This document shows positions 39,375 through 51,937 of a stretch of 59,342 bases of DNA, piece after piece. Source of the stretch: Deinococcus aerolatus. GTDB lineage: Bacteria > Deinococcota > Deinococci > Deinococcales > Deinococcaceae. Position 1 is the stretch's first letter, and the number at the start of each line of letters is the position of its first letter. A model generated the notes under the pieces. The model worked only from the letters and a program-made list of their open reading frames with translations. It was not told the origin of the DNA and did no database searches. The stretch lies in assembly GCF_014647055.1 (NCBI RefSeq), contig NZ_BMOL01000005.1, positions 182,689 through 242,030 of the forward strand. Direction: 5' to 3'. Position numbers and translations under genes: made by a program.

Positions 39375-40750
39375 ACGGTGGCCTCCTGGGGCTTGCGCAG
39401 CTGAGCGGCGCGGGGAAAATACTCGGGGCAGACGGGAGCAAGCACCAGATGATCCAGCAACTGTGCCTGCGCGGTGGTGTCGGGGGCCAGGGCGCGGCGC
39501 TCGGCGAGGTAGCGGTCAGCCGTCAGTTCGCCGCCGCCTTCCAGCTGCGCCGCGCACCCCACCCACTGCCACAGCTGCGCGCGGGCAAGTTCGGCGGTGG
39601 CGGTGTCCTCGATGCGGCCGTTGCGAACGACCACGCCGCGCCCGTCGTACCACGCCTCGAAGACCGCCAGGGCCAGTCCGATGCTGTCCTGCACCATGTC
39701 TAGTGGCAGCGGACGGGGAGCAGGCAGGTCCAGCAGACGCTCATGCGTGCGTTGGGCCGTCTCGGCGGGCAGCGGCTGGGACGCCTCACCCTCAAAAGCA
39801 CCCCGTACGGCGTCCAGCAGCTGCGGCAGGCCGGCCCAGGCCGCGACGAAGCCCTGCGCGGCTTCCCGCAGCTTGTCGGCGCGCACGGCGTCCAGCGCAG
39901 CTTGCGGATTCTGTGCGTCCGGCGCGACGGCAGCGCTGCCGCCAATGGCCTGCGCGCCGCGTGCCTCGCAGACGCGCACCAGCGTCTCGGCGTAGGCCCG
40001 CATGGCGTCCACGTCCATCGTCAGGTCATTGCGCGGCGGCATGGCCCCACGCACCGCGCCCGCCCGCTTGGTCAGGCTGAAGACGTAATCCCAGCGCCCG
40101 GCATTCAGCCCGAAGGCCCGCCCGTGCAGCGCGTGCAGCAGCGCGTCGGCATGCAGCGTGGCGGCGTAGGTCTCGATCTGCACGCAGACCCTGATCGCGT
40201 TCCTTTCCAGACCCAGGTGCTGCTCAGCCAGCGCCAGCGCGTCGTCCCACAGCCCCGCCTCCTGTACCGTTTCCAGCTTGGGCACGTAGATGTGAATGGG
40301 GCGCCCGGGCCGCGCGGCCAGAATCACGCCCAGGTCGCAGAACGCGGCGATGGCGGGGCCGCCGAACTCCAGCCCCTCCTCCACGGCGTACAGTGCGCGG
40401 GGCCGGGCCAGCAGAGGCCGGTCACTTTTCGCCGCCGTCTCCAGCGCGCCGTAGGCCATCTGGACATTGGCACGGGTGGGCGCGAAGGTATCGTCGAAGT
40501 CCAGCACCAGCGCGTCGGCATCCGAGTTCAGCGCGGCGTCCAGCGCCTGCAGATCGGATGCCTCCACAATCAACTCGACCCGTCTGTGCCCCAGATCGTC
40601 GGGCAGCGCGGCGGCCCGGTAGGTGGGGGGCGCGCTGGGCGCGGCCTGGGCGGCAGCGTCCAGCGCCGCCCAGCGTGGCCGCAGCTCCCGGTGCAGGGCG
40701 GCCACCAGGGGCTGTGCGGCGGGCGGAAGCGTCAGCGGGGATGGATTCAT
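39371..40750 (-). CDS. Divergent malate synthase-like protein
   Basis: 459 residues, about 60 shorter than malate synthase A encoded nearby. It keeps family residues: RPR in LLARPRALYAVEEG (glyoxylate-binding Arg), the Mg-binding Glu in VQIETYAATLHADALLHALHG, Asp in AFGLNAGRWDYVFSLTK, and the catalytic Asp in IEDTATAELARAQLWQWVG. So it may be active, on glyoxylate or a related 2-oxoacid. It may alternatively be a citrate lyase beta-like aldolase. GGAGG seven bases before the ATG at 40750 favours that start over the TTG at 40756. It overlaps allC. Confidence 0.75.
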   Translation of the reverse strand: MNPSPLTLPPAAQPLVAALHRELRPRWAALDAAAQAAPSAPPTYRAAALPDDLGHRRVELIVEASDLQALDAALNSDADALVLDFDDTFAPTRANVQMAYGALETAAKSDRPLLARPRALYAVEEGLEFGGPAIAAFCDLGVILAARPGRPIHIYVPKLETVQEAGLWDDALALAEQHLGLERNAIRVCVQIETYAATLHADALLHALHGRAFGLNAGRWDYVFSLTKRAGAVRGAMPPRNDLTMDVDAMRAYAETLVRVCEARGAQAIGGSAAVAPDAQNPQAALDAVRADKLREAAQGFVAAWAGLPQLLDAVRGAFEGEASQPLPAETAQRTHERLLDLPAPRPLPLDMVQDSIGLALAVFEAWYDGRGVVVRNGRIEDTATAELARAQLWQWVGCAAQLEGGGELTADRYLAERRALAPDTTAQAQLLDHLVLAPVCPEYFPRAAQLRKPQEATV

Positions 40751-40838
40751 GGACAAACCTCCAGAAGGTACTTAGACATCTATCTATCGGGCAGTAAAAA
40801 GAGGCGTCCACGTGGGCATGGACGCCCCAGACCCCGGT
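40751..40838 (-). promoter_or_regulatory. Gap between iclR and the malate synthase-like gene
   Basis: An 88-base gap with an AT-rich centre, reading GATAGATAGATGTCTAAG on the minus strand near 40777-40794. An ACATCTAT half-site also occurs upstream of maeA (35910-35922 on the opposite strand). It probably holds an internal promoter and perhaps an IclR operator, but no complete consensus is seen. Confidence 0.35.
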
Positions 40839-41654
40839 TTACGGCGTCCAGCCCAGCCGTGCCGAGATGGCGCGCGAGGCCGCCTCCATGCGCCGGTAGA
40901 AGGCCGGAATCTGCGACCTGTCGAAGCGCGAGGTCGGGGCCGACACGCTCAGTGAGGCCACCACCTGCCCGCTGTGGTCGCGCAGCGGGGTGGCCATGCA
41001 GCGCACCCCGATCTCGCGTTCCTCGTCGTCCAGCGCGTACCCCTGCACCCGCACGTTCTGCAGTTCTTTCAGGTAGGGGGGCAGCGCCGTGATGGAATTG
41101 GGGGTGAAGGCCGCATAGGGCTGTTCGCCCAGGCGCTGCGCCACCTCGCCTTCGGCCTGCCAGGCCAGCAGCACCTTGCCCACGCCGGAGCAGTTCAGCG
41201 GCGTGCCCGCGCCCAGCTGCGCGAACATGCGGACCAGCTGGCGGCCCTCCACCTGATGGATGTACACCGCCTCGCTGCCGCGCAGCACCGCCAGATTCAC
41301 GGTCTCGCCCAGGTCTTCTACCAGGGCGTCCATCTCGGTCTGGGCGGCGCCCATCAGGGTGTTGCGTCCGGCAAAGGCCGCGCCCACCTGGTAGGCCCGC
41401 ACGCCCACGCTGAACAGCCCGCTGCGCTCCTCCCACTCCACAAAACCGCCCTGGCGCAGGGTTTCAAGCAGGCGGTAGGTCGTGCTGGCCGACAGGCCCG
41501 CCGCCTTGGCCACCTGCGTCAGGGACGCCTGGCCCAGCTCGGCCAGCGAGGTCAGCACGGTCAGGCCGCGTTCCAGCGTGCGGACGCTGCCCGCCTCGCC
41601 TGTGCGGGCGCGGCCCGTCTTCTGGCGGGTGTGGGGGGAAGAGGTGTCGGTCAT
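40839..41654 (-). CDS. IclR family transcriptional regulator
   Basis: 271 residues. Winged helix at about 25-85: RTLERGLTVLTSLAELGQASLTQVAKAAGLSASTTYRLLETLRQGGFVEW. The effector domain includes LVEDLGETVNLAVLRGSEAVYIHQVEG, LNCSGVGKVLLAW and VRCMATPLRDHSGQVVASLSVSAPTSRF, typical of IclR/AllR/KdgR regulators that sense glyoxylate, allantoin products or other small acids. It sits between two malate synthase genes and likely controls the cluster, with glyoxylate a natural effector (inference). Four bases after the aceB stop. Confidence 0.92.
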   Translation of the reverse strand: MTDTSSPHTRQKTGRARTGEAGSVRTLERGLTVLTSLAELGQASLTQVAKAAGLSASTTYRLLETLRQGGFVEWEERSGLFSVGVRAYQVGAAFAGRNTLMGAAQTEMDALVEDLGETVNLAVLRGSEAVYIHQVEGRQLVRMFAQLGAGTPLNCSGVGKVLLAWQAEGEVAQRLGEQPYAAFTPNSITALPPYLKELQNVRVQGYALDDEEREIGVRCMATPLRDHSGQVVASLSVSAPTSRFDRSQIPAFYRRMEAASRAISARLGWTP

Positions 41655-41658
41655 GGTC

Positions 41659-43224
<1,566 letters not shown>

Positions 43225-43687
43225 GGGTGCTCCTTATAGGGAAAGAGAGGTGAAAAGTGCCATGGATTGTGGAACGGTGATGGCCTGGACGAGAGCCGCC
43301 GGAGCGGTCGGCTGGGAGCTGACCTTGGCTTTCGTCTGGTGAACTTGATTTTCATTCTACGCAAACTCGGGCCAGATGTGAAGCCACTGTCTGTGGCGCG
43401 GAGACAGGGCCTGTCTAAACCGGGGGTGGCCTGCGGGGCCGCAGTGGCGTCTCTGCAGCCCCGAACAAAGCCCAGACGGGTCCCGCAGCCACGGCGGCGC
43501 AGGCCCCATGCATCACAACCGGCAAGAAGTGCGGCCTACGGATGGCTGTTGTCAGTACACGCTGCAAGCGGTAGGACGCGGCACATTAACATTAGTAAAG
43601 ACCTCAACAAGATTAAGACAAGCGCCGCTGAGCCTCCTGGGCATCACTGACCCGGGGTTCATCTCTAGACTTTCAGACGGAGGCACC
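43225..43687. other. Divergent intergenic region
   Basis: About 460 bases between aceB and the 45-residue membrane gene. AT-richer near 43580-43620, where TTAACA with a downstream AAGATT at 17 bases may be a weak plus-strand promoter. Frames here look like shadows. No RNA gene recognised. Confidence 0.4.
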
Positions 43688-43825
43688 ATGACCCGACTCA
43701 AAGGCAACCGTGGGGGCGGCGGCGGCATCTGGTTCCTGATCCTGCTGATCCTGATCGTCATCTTCCTGCTGGCGTATTTTCTGTACCTGAAGCCGCAGGG
43801 CATCCTCGATCTGGGCGTGATCTGA
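43688..43825 (+). CDS. Small single-span membrane protein
   Basis: 45 residues. A basic, Gly-rich N-terminus (MTRLKGNRGGGGG) is followed by one strong helix, IWFLILLILIVIFLLAYFLYL, and a short tail. GGAGG seven bases before the ATG supports translation. It lies 51 bases upstream of the PRC-barrel protein gene and is probably co-transcribed with it. It may anchor or partner that protein at the membrane (inference). No family recognised. Confidence 0.7.
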   Translation: MTRLKGNRGGGGGIWFLILLILIVIFLLAYFLYLKPQGILDLGVI

Positions 43826-43876
43826 CCGCCCTGGCGCTGGTCCCCCCCGCACACCCCCACCACTGGAGCGTGACCC

Positions 43877-45763
43877 ATGATTAAAGGCAAAGACATTCTG
43901 GGGCGGCACATCGTCGCCATTGATTCCGGCCAGCGCATCGACAGCGTGCATGACCTGATCTTCGATCACCAGGCCAACGAGGTGCTGGGGCTGCTGGTCG
44001 ACGAGGGCGGCTGGTTCCGCGCGGCCAAGGTCGTGCCCTTCGAGATGATCCGCGCCATCGGCGAGGACGCCATCATGATCGACTCGGCGGACCACGTGAC
44101 CACCACCCGTGACGATGACCGGCTGGCCGACGTGCTGGACAGCAAGATCAGTCTGATCGGCATGACGCTGCTGACCACCGACGGACAGGACCTGGGCAAG
44201 ATCGCCGACGTGTATTTCGACGAGAAGACCGGCAAGGTGGAAGGTTACGAGGCCACCGGCGGCGTGTTCTCGGACCTGAGCAACGGGCGGACCTTCGTGC
44301 CAGCCCCGGAAAACGTGCAGATCGGCGAGCACGCGGCCATCGTGCCGGTGTCGGTGGCGAACGCCATGCACGAGCAGGAGCCGGGCGGCCTCAAGGGCGC
44401 GCTGGGCACCGCCGGCAGCTCGATCAAGGAGGCTTACGAGAACATCGCCGAGGCCACCAAGGAGCGCCAGAAGGAATTCGCCATCGGTAAGACGGCGGGC
44501 GGCGACGTCACGCTGGAAGATGGCAGCGTCATTGTGTCCAAGGGCGACACCATCACCGCCGAGCAGGCCGATCTGGCCGAGCAGCACGGCCGGCTGACCG
44601 CGCTGGCCACCACCGCGACGGGCGGGGCAATCTCGGACGCCTACGGCAACGTCGCCGACGCGTCCAAGGAGCGCCAGAAAGAGTACGTGGTGGGCAAGGA
44701 GGCCGGGAGTGACCTGCTGGCCGAGGACGGCTCCACCATCGTCACCAAAGGCCAGATCATCACCGCCGAGCAGGCCGACCGCGCAGAGAAGGACGGCAAG
44801 CTGACTGCGCTGGCCACCAGCGCCACCGGCGGCGTGATTGTCGCCACCTATGGCGACGCCCGCGAGCGCGTGCAGGGCGGCTTCGAAGACATGCGCGGCG
44901 CCACCGCCGAGCGCCAGAAGGCCTACGTGGTCGGCAAGACGGCCAGCTCGGACGTCACCACCGATGCGGGCGAGACCATTGTCTACAAAGGCGGCGTGAT
45001 CACCAGCTATCAGGCGGACCGCGCCGAGCAGACCGGCAAGCTGGGCGCGCTGACCGCCGCCGCCACCGGCGGAGCCTTTGCGGGCGGCATGCAGGGCCTG
45101 CGTGGGAGCGGCGACAACGCGGCCCCGGTGGACCCCACCAGCCCCGAGGCCGCCATTGGCCGCCGCGCGAGGACTGAAGTGCGCGGCCCCAGCGGCAGCC
45201 TGGTGGCAGCGCAGGGCCAGATCGTCACGGCGGCCATCGTGGAGCGTGCCCGGCACCTGGGCGTTGAGGACAGGTTGCTGGCGGCCACTGGCGTTCGTTC
45301 AGACCAGTCCGGCCAGTCCGGCGGCACCGACACCCGCGCTGCCCTGGCCGGCGGCCTGGAAAACGTCTCCAGCGGCGCCAGCAACCTGCTGGACCGGGCC
45401 AAGGGCTGGCTGGGCGAGCGCCGCGAGGACGCCGAGACGGCGATGGACGAGCGCCAGCAGGCCATGCGCGAGCAGCGCATCAAGGACGCCCTGGGCCGCC
45501 CGGTCAACCGGGTGATCCTGGCCCCGGACGACAGCATCATTCTGAACCTGGGCGAGATCGTGACCCACAAGGCCGTGCAACTGGCCACCCAGGGCGACGT
45601 GCTGGACATTCTGCTGGACAGCGTCAGCACCGAGACGGCGCATATTGACCCACTGGCCAGCCGTCCCGCCGAGCATGGCCGCGGAGCGCTGGACAGCCAG
45701 AACGAAACGGGGCCGCAGAACACGCCCTCCGGCCTGTCCACCGATCCCAAATCCCAGGGCTGA
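43877..45763 (+). CDS. PRC-barrel domain protein with repeated modules
   Basis: 628 residues, no signal peptide. Two PRC-barrel domains come first (about 1-75, [21 protein letters not shown]; and about 88-160, [25 protein letters not shown]). Three similar modules start at residues about 195, 264 and 344, each with ERQK, V-G-K-x-A, DG-x-x-IV-x-KG and IT-x2-QAD-x-AE. Weaker copies lie near 430-475 and 545-600. PRC barrels bind partner proteins or RNA, as in RimM and photosystem H subunits. Role here unknown; a stress or envelope scaffold is possible. The terminator at 45806-45837 follows. Confidence 0.82.
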   Translation: MIKGKDILGRHIVAIDSGQRIDSVHDLIFDHQANEVLGLLVDEGGWFRAAKVVPFEMIRAIGEDAIMIDSADHVTTTRDDDRLADVLDSKISLIGMTLLTTDGQDLGKIADVYFDEKTGKVEGYEATGGVFSDLSNGRTFVPAPENVQIGEHAAIVPVSVANAMHEQEPGGLKGALGTAGSSIKEAYENIAEATKERQKEFAIGKTAGGDVTLEDGSVIVSKGDTITAEQADLAEQHGRLTALATTATGGAISDAYGNVADASKERQKEYVVGKEAGSDLLAEDGSTIVTKGQIITAEQADRAEKDGKLTALATSATGGVIVATYGDARERVQGGFEDMRGATAERQKAYVVGKTASSDVTTDAGETIVYKGGVITSYQADRAEQTGKLGALTAAATGGAFAGGMQGLRGSGDNAAPVDPTSPEAAIGRRARTEVRGPSGSLVAAQGQIVTAAIVERARHLGVEDRLLAATGVRSDQSGQSGGTDTRAALAGGLENVSSGASNLLDRAKGWLGERREDAETAMDERQQAMREQRIKDALGRPVNRVILAPDDSIILNLGEIVTHKAVQLATQGDVLDILLDSVSTETAHIDPLASRPAEHGRGALDSQNETGPQNTPSGLSTDPKSQG

Positions 45764-45805
45764 CGAACTGAACACCTGTTGTGTTCCCGGTGATCCTGTC
45801 CCCTG

Positions 45806-45837
45806 CGCCGCCCCGTCCCTGTGACCGGGCGGCGTTT
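45806..45837 (+). terminator. Terminator of the PRC-barrel gene
   Basis: CGCCGCCC (45806-45813) pairs with GGGCGGCG (45827-45834), then TTT. Confidence 0.65.
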
Positions 45838-45906
45838 GCTGGACGCAGCGTGGGCGGTGGGCCGCACTTTGCGAGTTGCGGCCCCGTGCCTGACCTGCGG
45901 CGGGCC

Positions 45907-45912
45907 TATGCT
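45907..45912 (+). promoter_or_regulatory. Leaderless -10 element of the cysteine synthase gene
   Basis: TATGCT ends seven bases before the ATG at 45920. It overlaps an in-frame upstream ATG (45908), which argues against that start. Confidence 0.5.
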
Positions 45913-45919
45913 GGCGGGC

Positions 45920-46870
45920 ATGGTTGAGACGCTGATTGGCAACACGCCGCTGGTGCAATTGCAACGGGTCACGGAGCCCGGCATGGCCGACGTGTTCGTG
46001 AAACTGGAGGGCCAGAACCCTGGCGGCAGCATCAAGGACCGCACCGCGCTGGGGCTGGTCGAGGACGCCGAGCGCAGCGGCCGCCTGAAACCCGGCGGCA
46101 CCATCGTGGAGCCGACCAGCGGCAACACCGGGGTGGGGCTGGCGCAGGTGGCGGCGGCCAAGGGATACCGGCTGATTCTGTGCATGCCTGCCCAGATGTC
46201 CGAGGAGCGCAAGCGCACCCTCAAGGCCTACGGTGCGGAACTGGTGCTGACCGATCCGGCCCGCCGCATGCTGGCCGCCATCGAGGAGGCCGGGCGCATC
46301 GCCGAGGAAACCGGAGCGGTGGTGATGGGCCAGTTTACCAATCCGGCCAACCCGGCCGTCCACGAGCGCACCACCGGTCCCGAGCTGTGGCAGCAGATGG
46401 ACGGACGCATCGACACCTTCGTGTACGGCAGCGGGACAGGAGGCACCATCAGCGGCGTGGGGCGGTTTCTGAAGGCCCAGAACCCGGACCTTCAGGTGGT
46501 GGCCGTGGAACCGGCGCGCAGCAACGTCCTGAGCGGCGGCGAGCGTGGCGAGCACGGCTTTCAGGGCATGGGGCCAGGCTTCATTCCGGACAACCTGGAC
46601 CGGAGCATCATTGACCGCGTGATACAGGTCTGGGAGGAGGATGCCTACCCGCTGGCCCGCCGTCTGGCCCAGGAGGAGGGGGTCTTTGTGGGCATGAGCA
46701 GCGGGGCCAACGCCTGGGCCTCCCTGCAGGTGGCCCGTGAGCTGGGCGCAGGCAAACGGGTGGCAACCATCGCCTGCGACACCGGGGCGCGCTACCTGAC
46801 CACCGCGCTGTTCAGCGAGGAAACCGGGACCCCTCCAGGCTACAAACCGTATTCACGCGAACGGGTCTGA
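45920..46870 (+). CDS. cysK: Cysteine synthase
   Basis: PLP enzyme making cysteine from O-acetylserine (or O-phosphoserine) and sulfide; 316 residues. VETLIGNTPLVQLQRV, the PLP lysine in EGQNPGGSIKDRTALGL, the substrate loop PTSGNTGVGLA, TNPANP, and GSGTGGTISGVGRFLK. The Asn-Pro-Gly form of the lysine motif and the overall pattern fit the CysK/CysM group; which of the two is not certain. Translation starts directly at the transcript end if the -10 is right. Confidence 0.92.
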   Translation: MVETLIGNTPLVQLQRVTEPGMADVFVKLEGQNPGGSIKDRTALGLVEDAERSGRLKPGGTIVEPTSGNTGVGLAQVAAAKGYRLILCMPAQMSEERKRTLKAYGAELVLTDPARRMLAAIEEAGRIAEETGAVVMGQFTNPANPAVHERTTGPELWQQMDGRIDTFVYGSGTGGTISGVGRFLKAQNPDLQVVAVEPARSNVLSGGERGEHGFQGMGPGFIPDNLDRSIIDRVIQVWEEDAYPLARRLAQEEGVFVGMSSGANAWASLQVARELGAGKRVATIACDTGARYLTTALFSEETGTPPGYKPYSRERV

Positions 46871-46920
46871 AGCGGGGAGGGGCGGCCCTGCCAATTCCAT
46901 TCCTGGGCCACCTTCCCCGC

Positions 46921-46926
46921 TACCAT
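46921..46926 (+). promoter_or_regulatory. Leaderless-type -10 before a 37-codon frame
   Basis: TACCAT ends six bases before the ATG at 46933, as in other genes of the window. The reading frame it opens is not that of the lipoprotein gene just downstream. Confidence 0.35.
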
Positions 46927-46932
46927 GCCGGT

Positions 46933-47046
46933 ATGGCGGCCGAACATGACGTGGTGACCGTGGGCAACGCTGGCGTCCTGGGGCGCCCCGCGTCCGTTCG
47001 TGAGGTGGGCTGGGCGGCCCGTGGGGTGGACAGTGCGGCCCGCTAG
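46933..47046 (+). CDS. Candidate 37-residue leader peptide
   Basis: A short frame, starting MAAEHDVVTVGNAGVLGRP and ending in TAG at 47046, opened by a leaderless-type -10 element. It overlaps the start of the aminopeptidase lipoprotein gene in another frame. It may be a coupling leader that brings ribosomes to the GTG at 47033, or simply part of an untranslated region. No family recognised. Confidence 0.3.
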   Translation: MAAEHDVVTVGNAGVLGRPASVREVGWAARGVDSAAR

Positions 47047-48085
47047 AGCCGCGCTGCTGCTGGCCGGGGTTGTGGCGCTGGCGGTGGCCCTGTCGGCCTG
47101 CTCGGACGTGCGCTATCTGGCGCAGGCGGCGGGGGGACAGCTGGACCTGCTGCGGCGGGCGCGGCCCATTGCCGCCGTGCTGGCGGATCCTGCCACCGAC
47201 GCGGAGCTGCGCCGCAAGCTGGAACTGCTGGGGCGGGTACGGGCCTTTGCCGTGGGTGAACTGGGTCTGCCGGACCACGGCGCCTTCCTGAAATACGTGG
47301 ACGTGGGGCGGCCCGCCGTGGTCTGGAACGTGTTCTCCGCGCCCCCCGACAGCGTCCGCCTGCGGACCTCCTGTTTTCCCATTGCGGGCTGCGTGACCTA
47401 CCGGGGCTACTTCCACGAGGCCGACGCGCGGGCCTACGCCGACACGCGCCGGGCGGCAGGCGACGACGTGAGCGTGGGGGGGGTGGGCGCCTACAGCACG
47501 CTGGGCTACCTGAACGACCCGGTGCTGTCCACCATGCTCTCTTCCTCCGACGCCAGCCTGATTCGCACCGTGATCCACGAACTGGCGCACCCGGCGCTGT
47601 ACGTCAAGGACGACACCGTGTTCAACGAATCTTTCGCCACCGCCGTAGAGGAGGCCGGGATGCGGCGCTGGCTGGCCGCGTACGGCACCCCCGAACTGGC
47701 CAGGGCAGACCGGCTGGCACAGGACAGGGCGGCGGGGTTCCAGAAGCTGCTGCTTCAGACGCGCGGCGAGCTGGAAGGCCTGTATGCCCAGAACCGGCCG
47801 GCCACCGAGCTCCAGAGCCGCAAGGCAGTGATTCTTCAGACCCTGCATAACCGCTACGCCGAGCTGAAAGCAGGCTGGGGCGGCTACGGCGGCTACGACG
47901 GCTGGTTCGCGCGCGGGGCCAACAACGCCTCGCTGGGCGCGGTGGCTGCCTACGCGACGCTGGTGCCGGAGTTCCTGGCCCTGCTGGAACGCGGCGGCGG
48001 CGATATCCCGAAAATGATCGCAGCGGCAGCCACATGTGCCCGGCGGCCCGGCGCGGAGCGGCAGCCGTGCCTGAGGGGAGAATAG
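47033..48085 (+). CDS. Predicted aminopeptidase lipoprotein
   Basis: 350 residues from the GTG at 47033; a GTG at 47000 would add eleven. The signal peptide MRPARAALLLAGVVALAVALSAC ends in a lipobox Cys. The zinc-peptidase motif HELAHPALYVKDDTVFNESFATAVEEAG contains HExxH and a downstream glutamate, as in the uncharacterised COG4324 predicted aminopeptidases. Also typical are GYFHEADA and GGVGAYSTLGYLNDPVLSTML. It acts outside the cytoplasmic membrane. The start is uncertain because of the overlapping short frame. Confidence 0.82.
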   Translation: MRPARAALLLAGVVALAVALSACSDVRYLAQAAGGQLDLLRRARPIAAVLADPATDAELRRKLELLGRVRAFAVGELGLPDHGAFLKYVDVGRPAVVWNVFSAPPDSVRLRTSCFPIAGCVTYRGYFHEADARAYADTRRAAGDDVSVGGVGAYSTLGYLNDPVLSTMLSSSDASLIRTVIHELAHPALYVKDDTVFNESFATAVEEAGMRRWLAAYGTPELARADRLAQDRAAGFQKLLLQTRGELEGLYAQNRPATELQSRKAVILQTLHNRYAELKAGWGGYGGYDGWFARGANNASLGAVAAYATLVPEFLALLERGGGDIPKMIAAAATCARRPGAERQPCLRGE

Positions 48086-48225
48086 GACGGAGCGCCTGTC
48101 CCGCTTTCCCAGCGTTTCCCGGGCGATAGAGAAAAGCTCCGGTTGTCAGGCCACGTGCGCCCACACCTGAAGAAAACCTAGCGGCTCCAGCGTGCCGCGC
48201 CCCGCGTCTGAGAGAATGCGCCCAT

Positions 48226-49431
48226 ATGTGGACCCTGGTTCTCAACAGCGGCAGCAGCAGCCTGAAATTCGCCGTCCTTGACCCGGCCTCGGGCGAAACG
48301 CGGCTCTCGGGGCTGGCCGAACGGCTGGGCGCAGAGGCAGCGTCCATGCGGCTGGACGTGGCCGGTCCGGGAGAGGGGGGCAGGCGCCAGACCCACGCCC
48401 TGAACGGCGGCAGCTACGCCGAGGCCATGCGGCTGGTGCTGGCCGAACTGGAGACCCTGGGGCTGCGATCAGAAGTGCGGGCGGTGGGCCACCGCGTCGT
48501 CCACGGCGGCAGCCGCTTCAGCGCCCCCGCCACCATCACGCCCGAGGTGCTGGGGGCCATCCGCGACTGCGTGCCGCTGGCCCCGCTGCACAACCCGGCC
48601 AACATCGCGGGCATCGAAGCGGCCATGAACGCCTTTCCGGAGCTGCCGCAGGTGGCCGTGTTCGACACTGCCTTTCACCAGACCCTGCCCGAAGTCGCCT
48701 ACCGCTACGCCGTGCCGGAGGCGTGGTTCACGCAGCACGGCGTCCGGCGCTACGGCTTTCACGGCATCAGCCACTCGTTTGTCGCCGGCGAAGCGGCGCG
48801 GATGCTGGGCCGCCCGCTCTCCGGGCTGAACCTGATCACCGCGCACCTGGGCAACGGCTGCAGCGTCTGCGCGGTGGCGGGCGGGCGCAGCGTGGGCACC
48901 AGCATGGGCCTGACCCCGCTGGAAGGACTGGTCATGGGCACCCGCAGCGGCGACGTCGATCCCGGCCTGCACGACTATCTGGCCCGCGTCTCGGGCCTGA
49001 CCCTGACCCAGATCACGGCGGCCCTGAACCGCGAGAGTGGCCTGCTGGCCCTGTCGGGCCTGACCAACGACATGCGCGAACTGGAGGAGGCGGCGGCGCG
49101 CGGTCACGTCGGGGCGCGGCTGGCGGTGGAGATCTTCGCCTACCGGCTGGCGCAGGGCATGGCCTCCATGGCCGTGGCGCTGGGCCGGGTGGACGGCGTG
49201 GTCTTTACCGGGGGTATCGGCGAGAACAGCGCTTCCGTGCGGGCGGCGACGCTGGCCCGTCTGCCCTTTCTGGGTCTTGAGCTGGACGTGGCGGCCAACG
49301 CGGCGGCGGTTCACGGTCAGGGCGGTTCCATCGGCGCTCCGGACCGCCTTCCGGCCCTGGTGGTCAACACCAACGAGGAATGGATGATTGCCCGCGAAAC
49401 GGCCGGGCTCCTGACGCCAACGGCCCAATGA
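48226..49431 (+). CDS. ackA: Acetate kinase
   Basis: Makes acetyl phosphate from acetate and ATP, or the reverse; 401 residues. LVLNSGSSSLKFAVLD, VGHRVVHGGSRF, PLAPLHNPANIAGI, FDTAFHQTLPEVAYRYAVPEAW, RRYGFHGISHSFV, NLITAHLGNGCSVCAV, TPLEGLVMGTRSGDVDPG and VFTGGIGENSASVR cover the active site. It is followed 42 bases later by pta, so the pair runs acetyl-CoA to acetate with ATP gain. Confidence 0.97.
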   Translation: MWTLVLNSGSSSLKFAVLDPASGETRLSGLAERLGAEAASMRLDVAGPGEGGRRQTHALNGGSYAEAMRLVLAELETLGLRSEVRAVGHRVVHGGSRFSAPATITPEVLGAIRDCVPLAPLHNPANIAGIEAAMNAFPELPQVAVFDTAFHQTLPEVAYRYAVPEAWFTQHGVRRYGFHGISHSFVAGEAARMLGRPLSGLNLITAHLGNGCSVCAVAGGRSVGTSMGLTPLEGLVMGTRSGDVDPGLHDYLARVSGLTLTQITAALNRESGLLALSGLTNDMRELEEAAARGHVGARLAVEIFAYRLAQGMASMAVALGRVDGVVFTGGIGENSASVRAATLARLPFLGLELDVAANAAAVHGQGGSIGAPDRLPALVVNTNEEWMIARETAGLLTPTAQ

Positions 49432-49472
49432 GCGCCTGCATTTTCCCCCGAACCCCCCTCTGAAGGAGCCAC

Positions 49473-51597
<2,125 letters not shown>

Positions 51598-51744
51598 ACT
51601 GGTGTGAAGACGTCTCTGAGGCGCTGAGGCTGGATGCCCTTAAACAGCAGCCAGGCTTCTCATGCCCCGTCTGCGATCTGTCTCAGACCTATGTAAAAAT
51701 GATGAAAGAACGCTGAGAGTGCGGGTTCAGATGCTGGTTGTGAG

Positions 51745-51784
51745 AACGTTAATATCTATTGGTATCTGACCCATAAACGTTAAT
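51745..51784 (+). repeat. Direct repeat AACGTTAAT, two copies
   Basis: AACGTTAAT at 51745-51753 and at 51776-51784, 31 bases apart start to start, about three helical turns. A related AACGTTA is at 51937-51943, and ACGTTTAAT lies near 51978. The pattern suggests a protein-binding array upstream of the exported-protein genes. Confidence 0.45.
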
Positions 51785-51811
51785 CGTTCCGATAGGCCCA
51801 CCTGTAGGAGC

Positions 51812-51937
51812 ATGGCCGAGTACCATGAGACACGGCAATTAGGCGGCTGGCACGCACATTACGAAGTAAAAGGCGAACTAATCGACTGGGGTGAGAGCCA
51901 ATTTGAGGTGACTCTCATCTTTTCATTGCCGCAATAA
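51812..51937 (+). CDS. Candidate 41-residue small protein
   Basis: Reads MAEYHETRQLGGWHAHYEVK, GELIDWGESQFEVTLIFSLPQ, then stop. The mix of charged, aromatic and alternating hydrophobic residues is protein-like, unlike random frames here. GGAG lies only one base before the ATG, too close for an ordinary ribosome-binding site, so translation is uncertain. No family recognised. A third AACGTTA motif overlaps its stop codon. Confidence 0.45.
   Translation: MAEYHETRQLGGWHAHYEVKGELIDWGESQFEVTLIFSLPQ

Noticed and set aside
43267..43650. 127-residue frame in the aceB upstream region
   Set aside because: Arg/Pro-rich with no ribosome-binding site or -10 element and no protein-like pattern.
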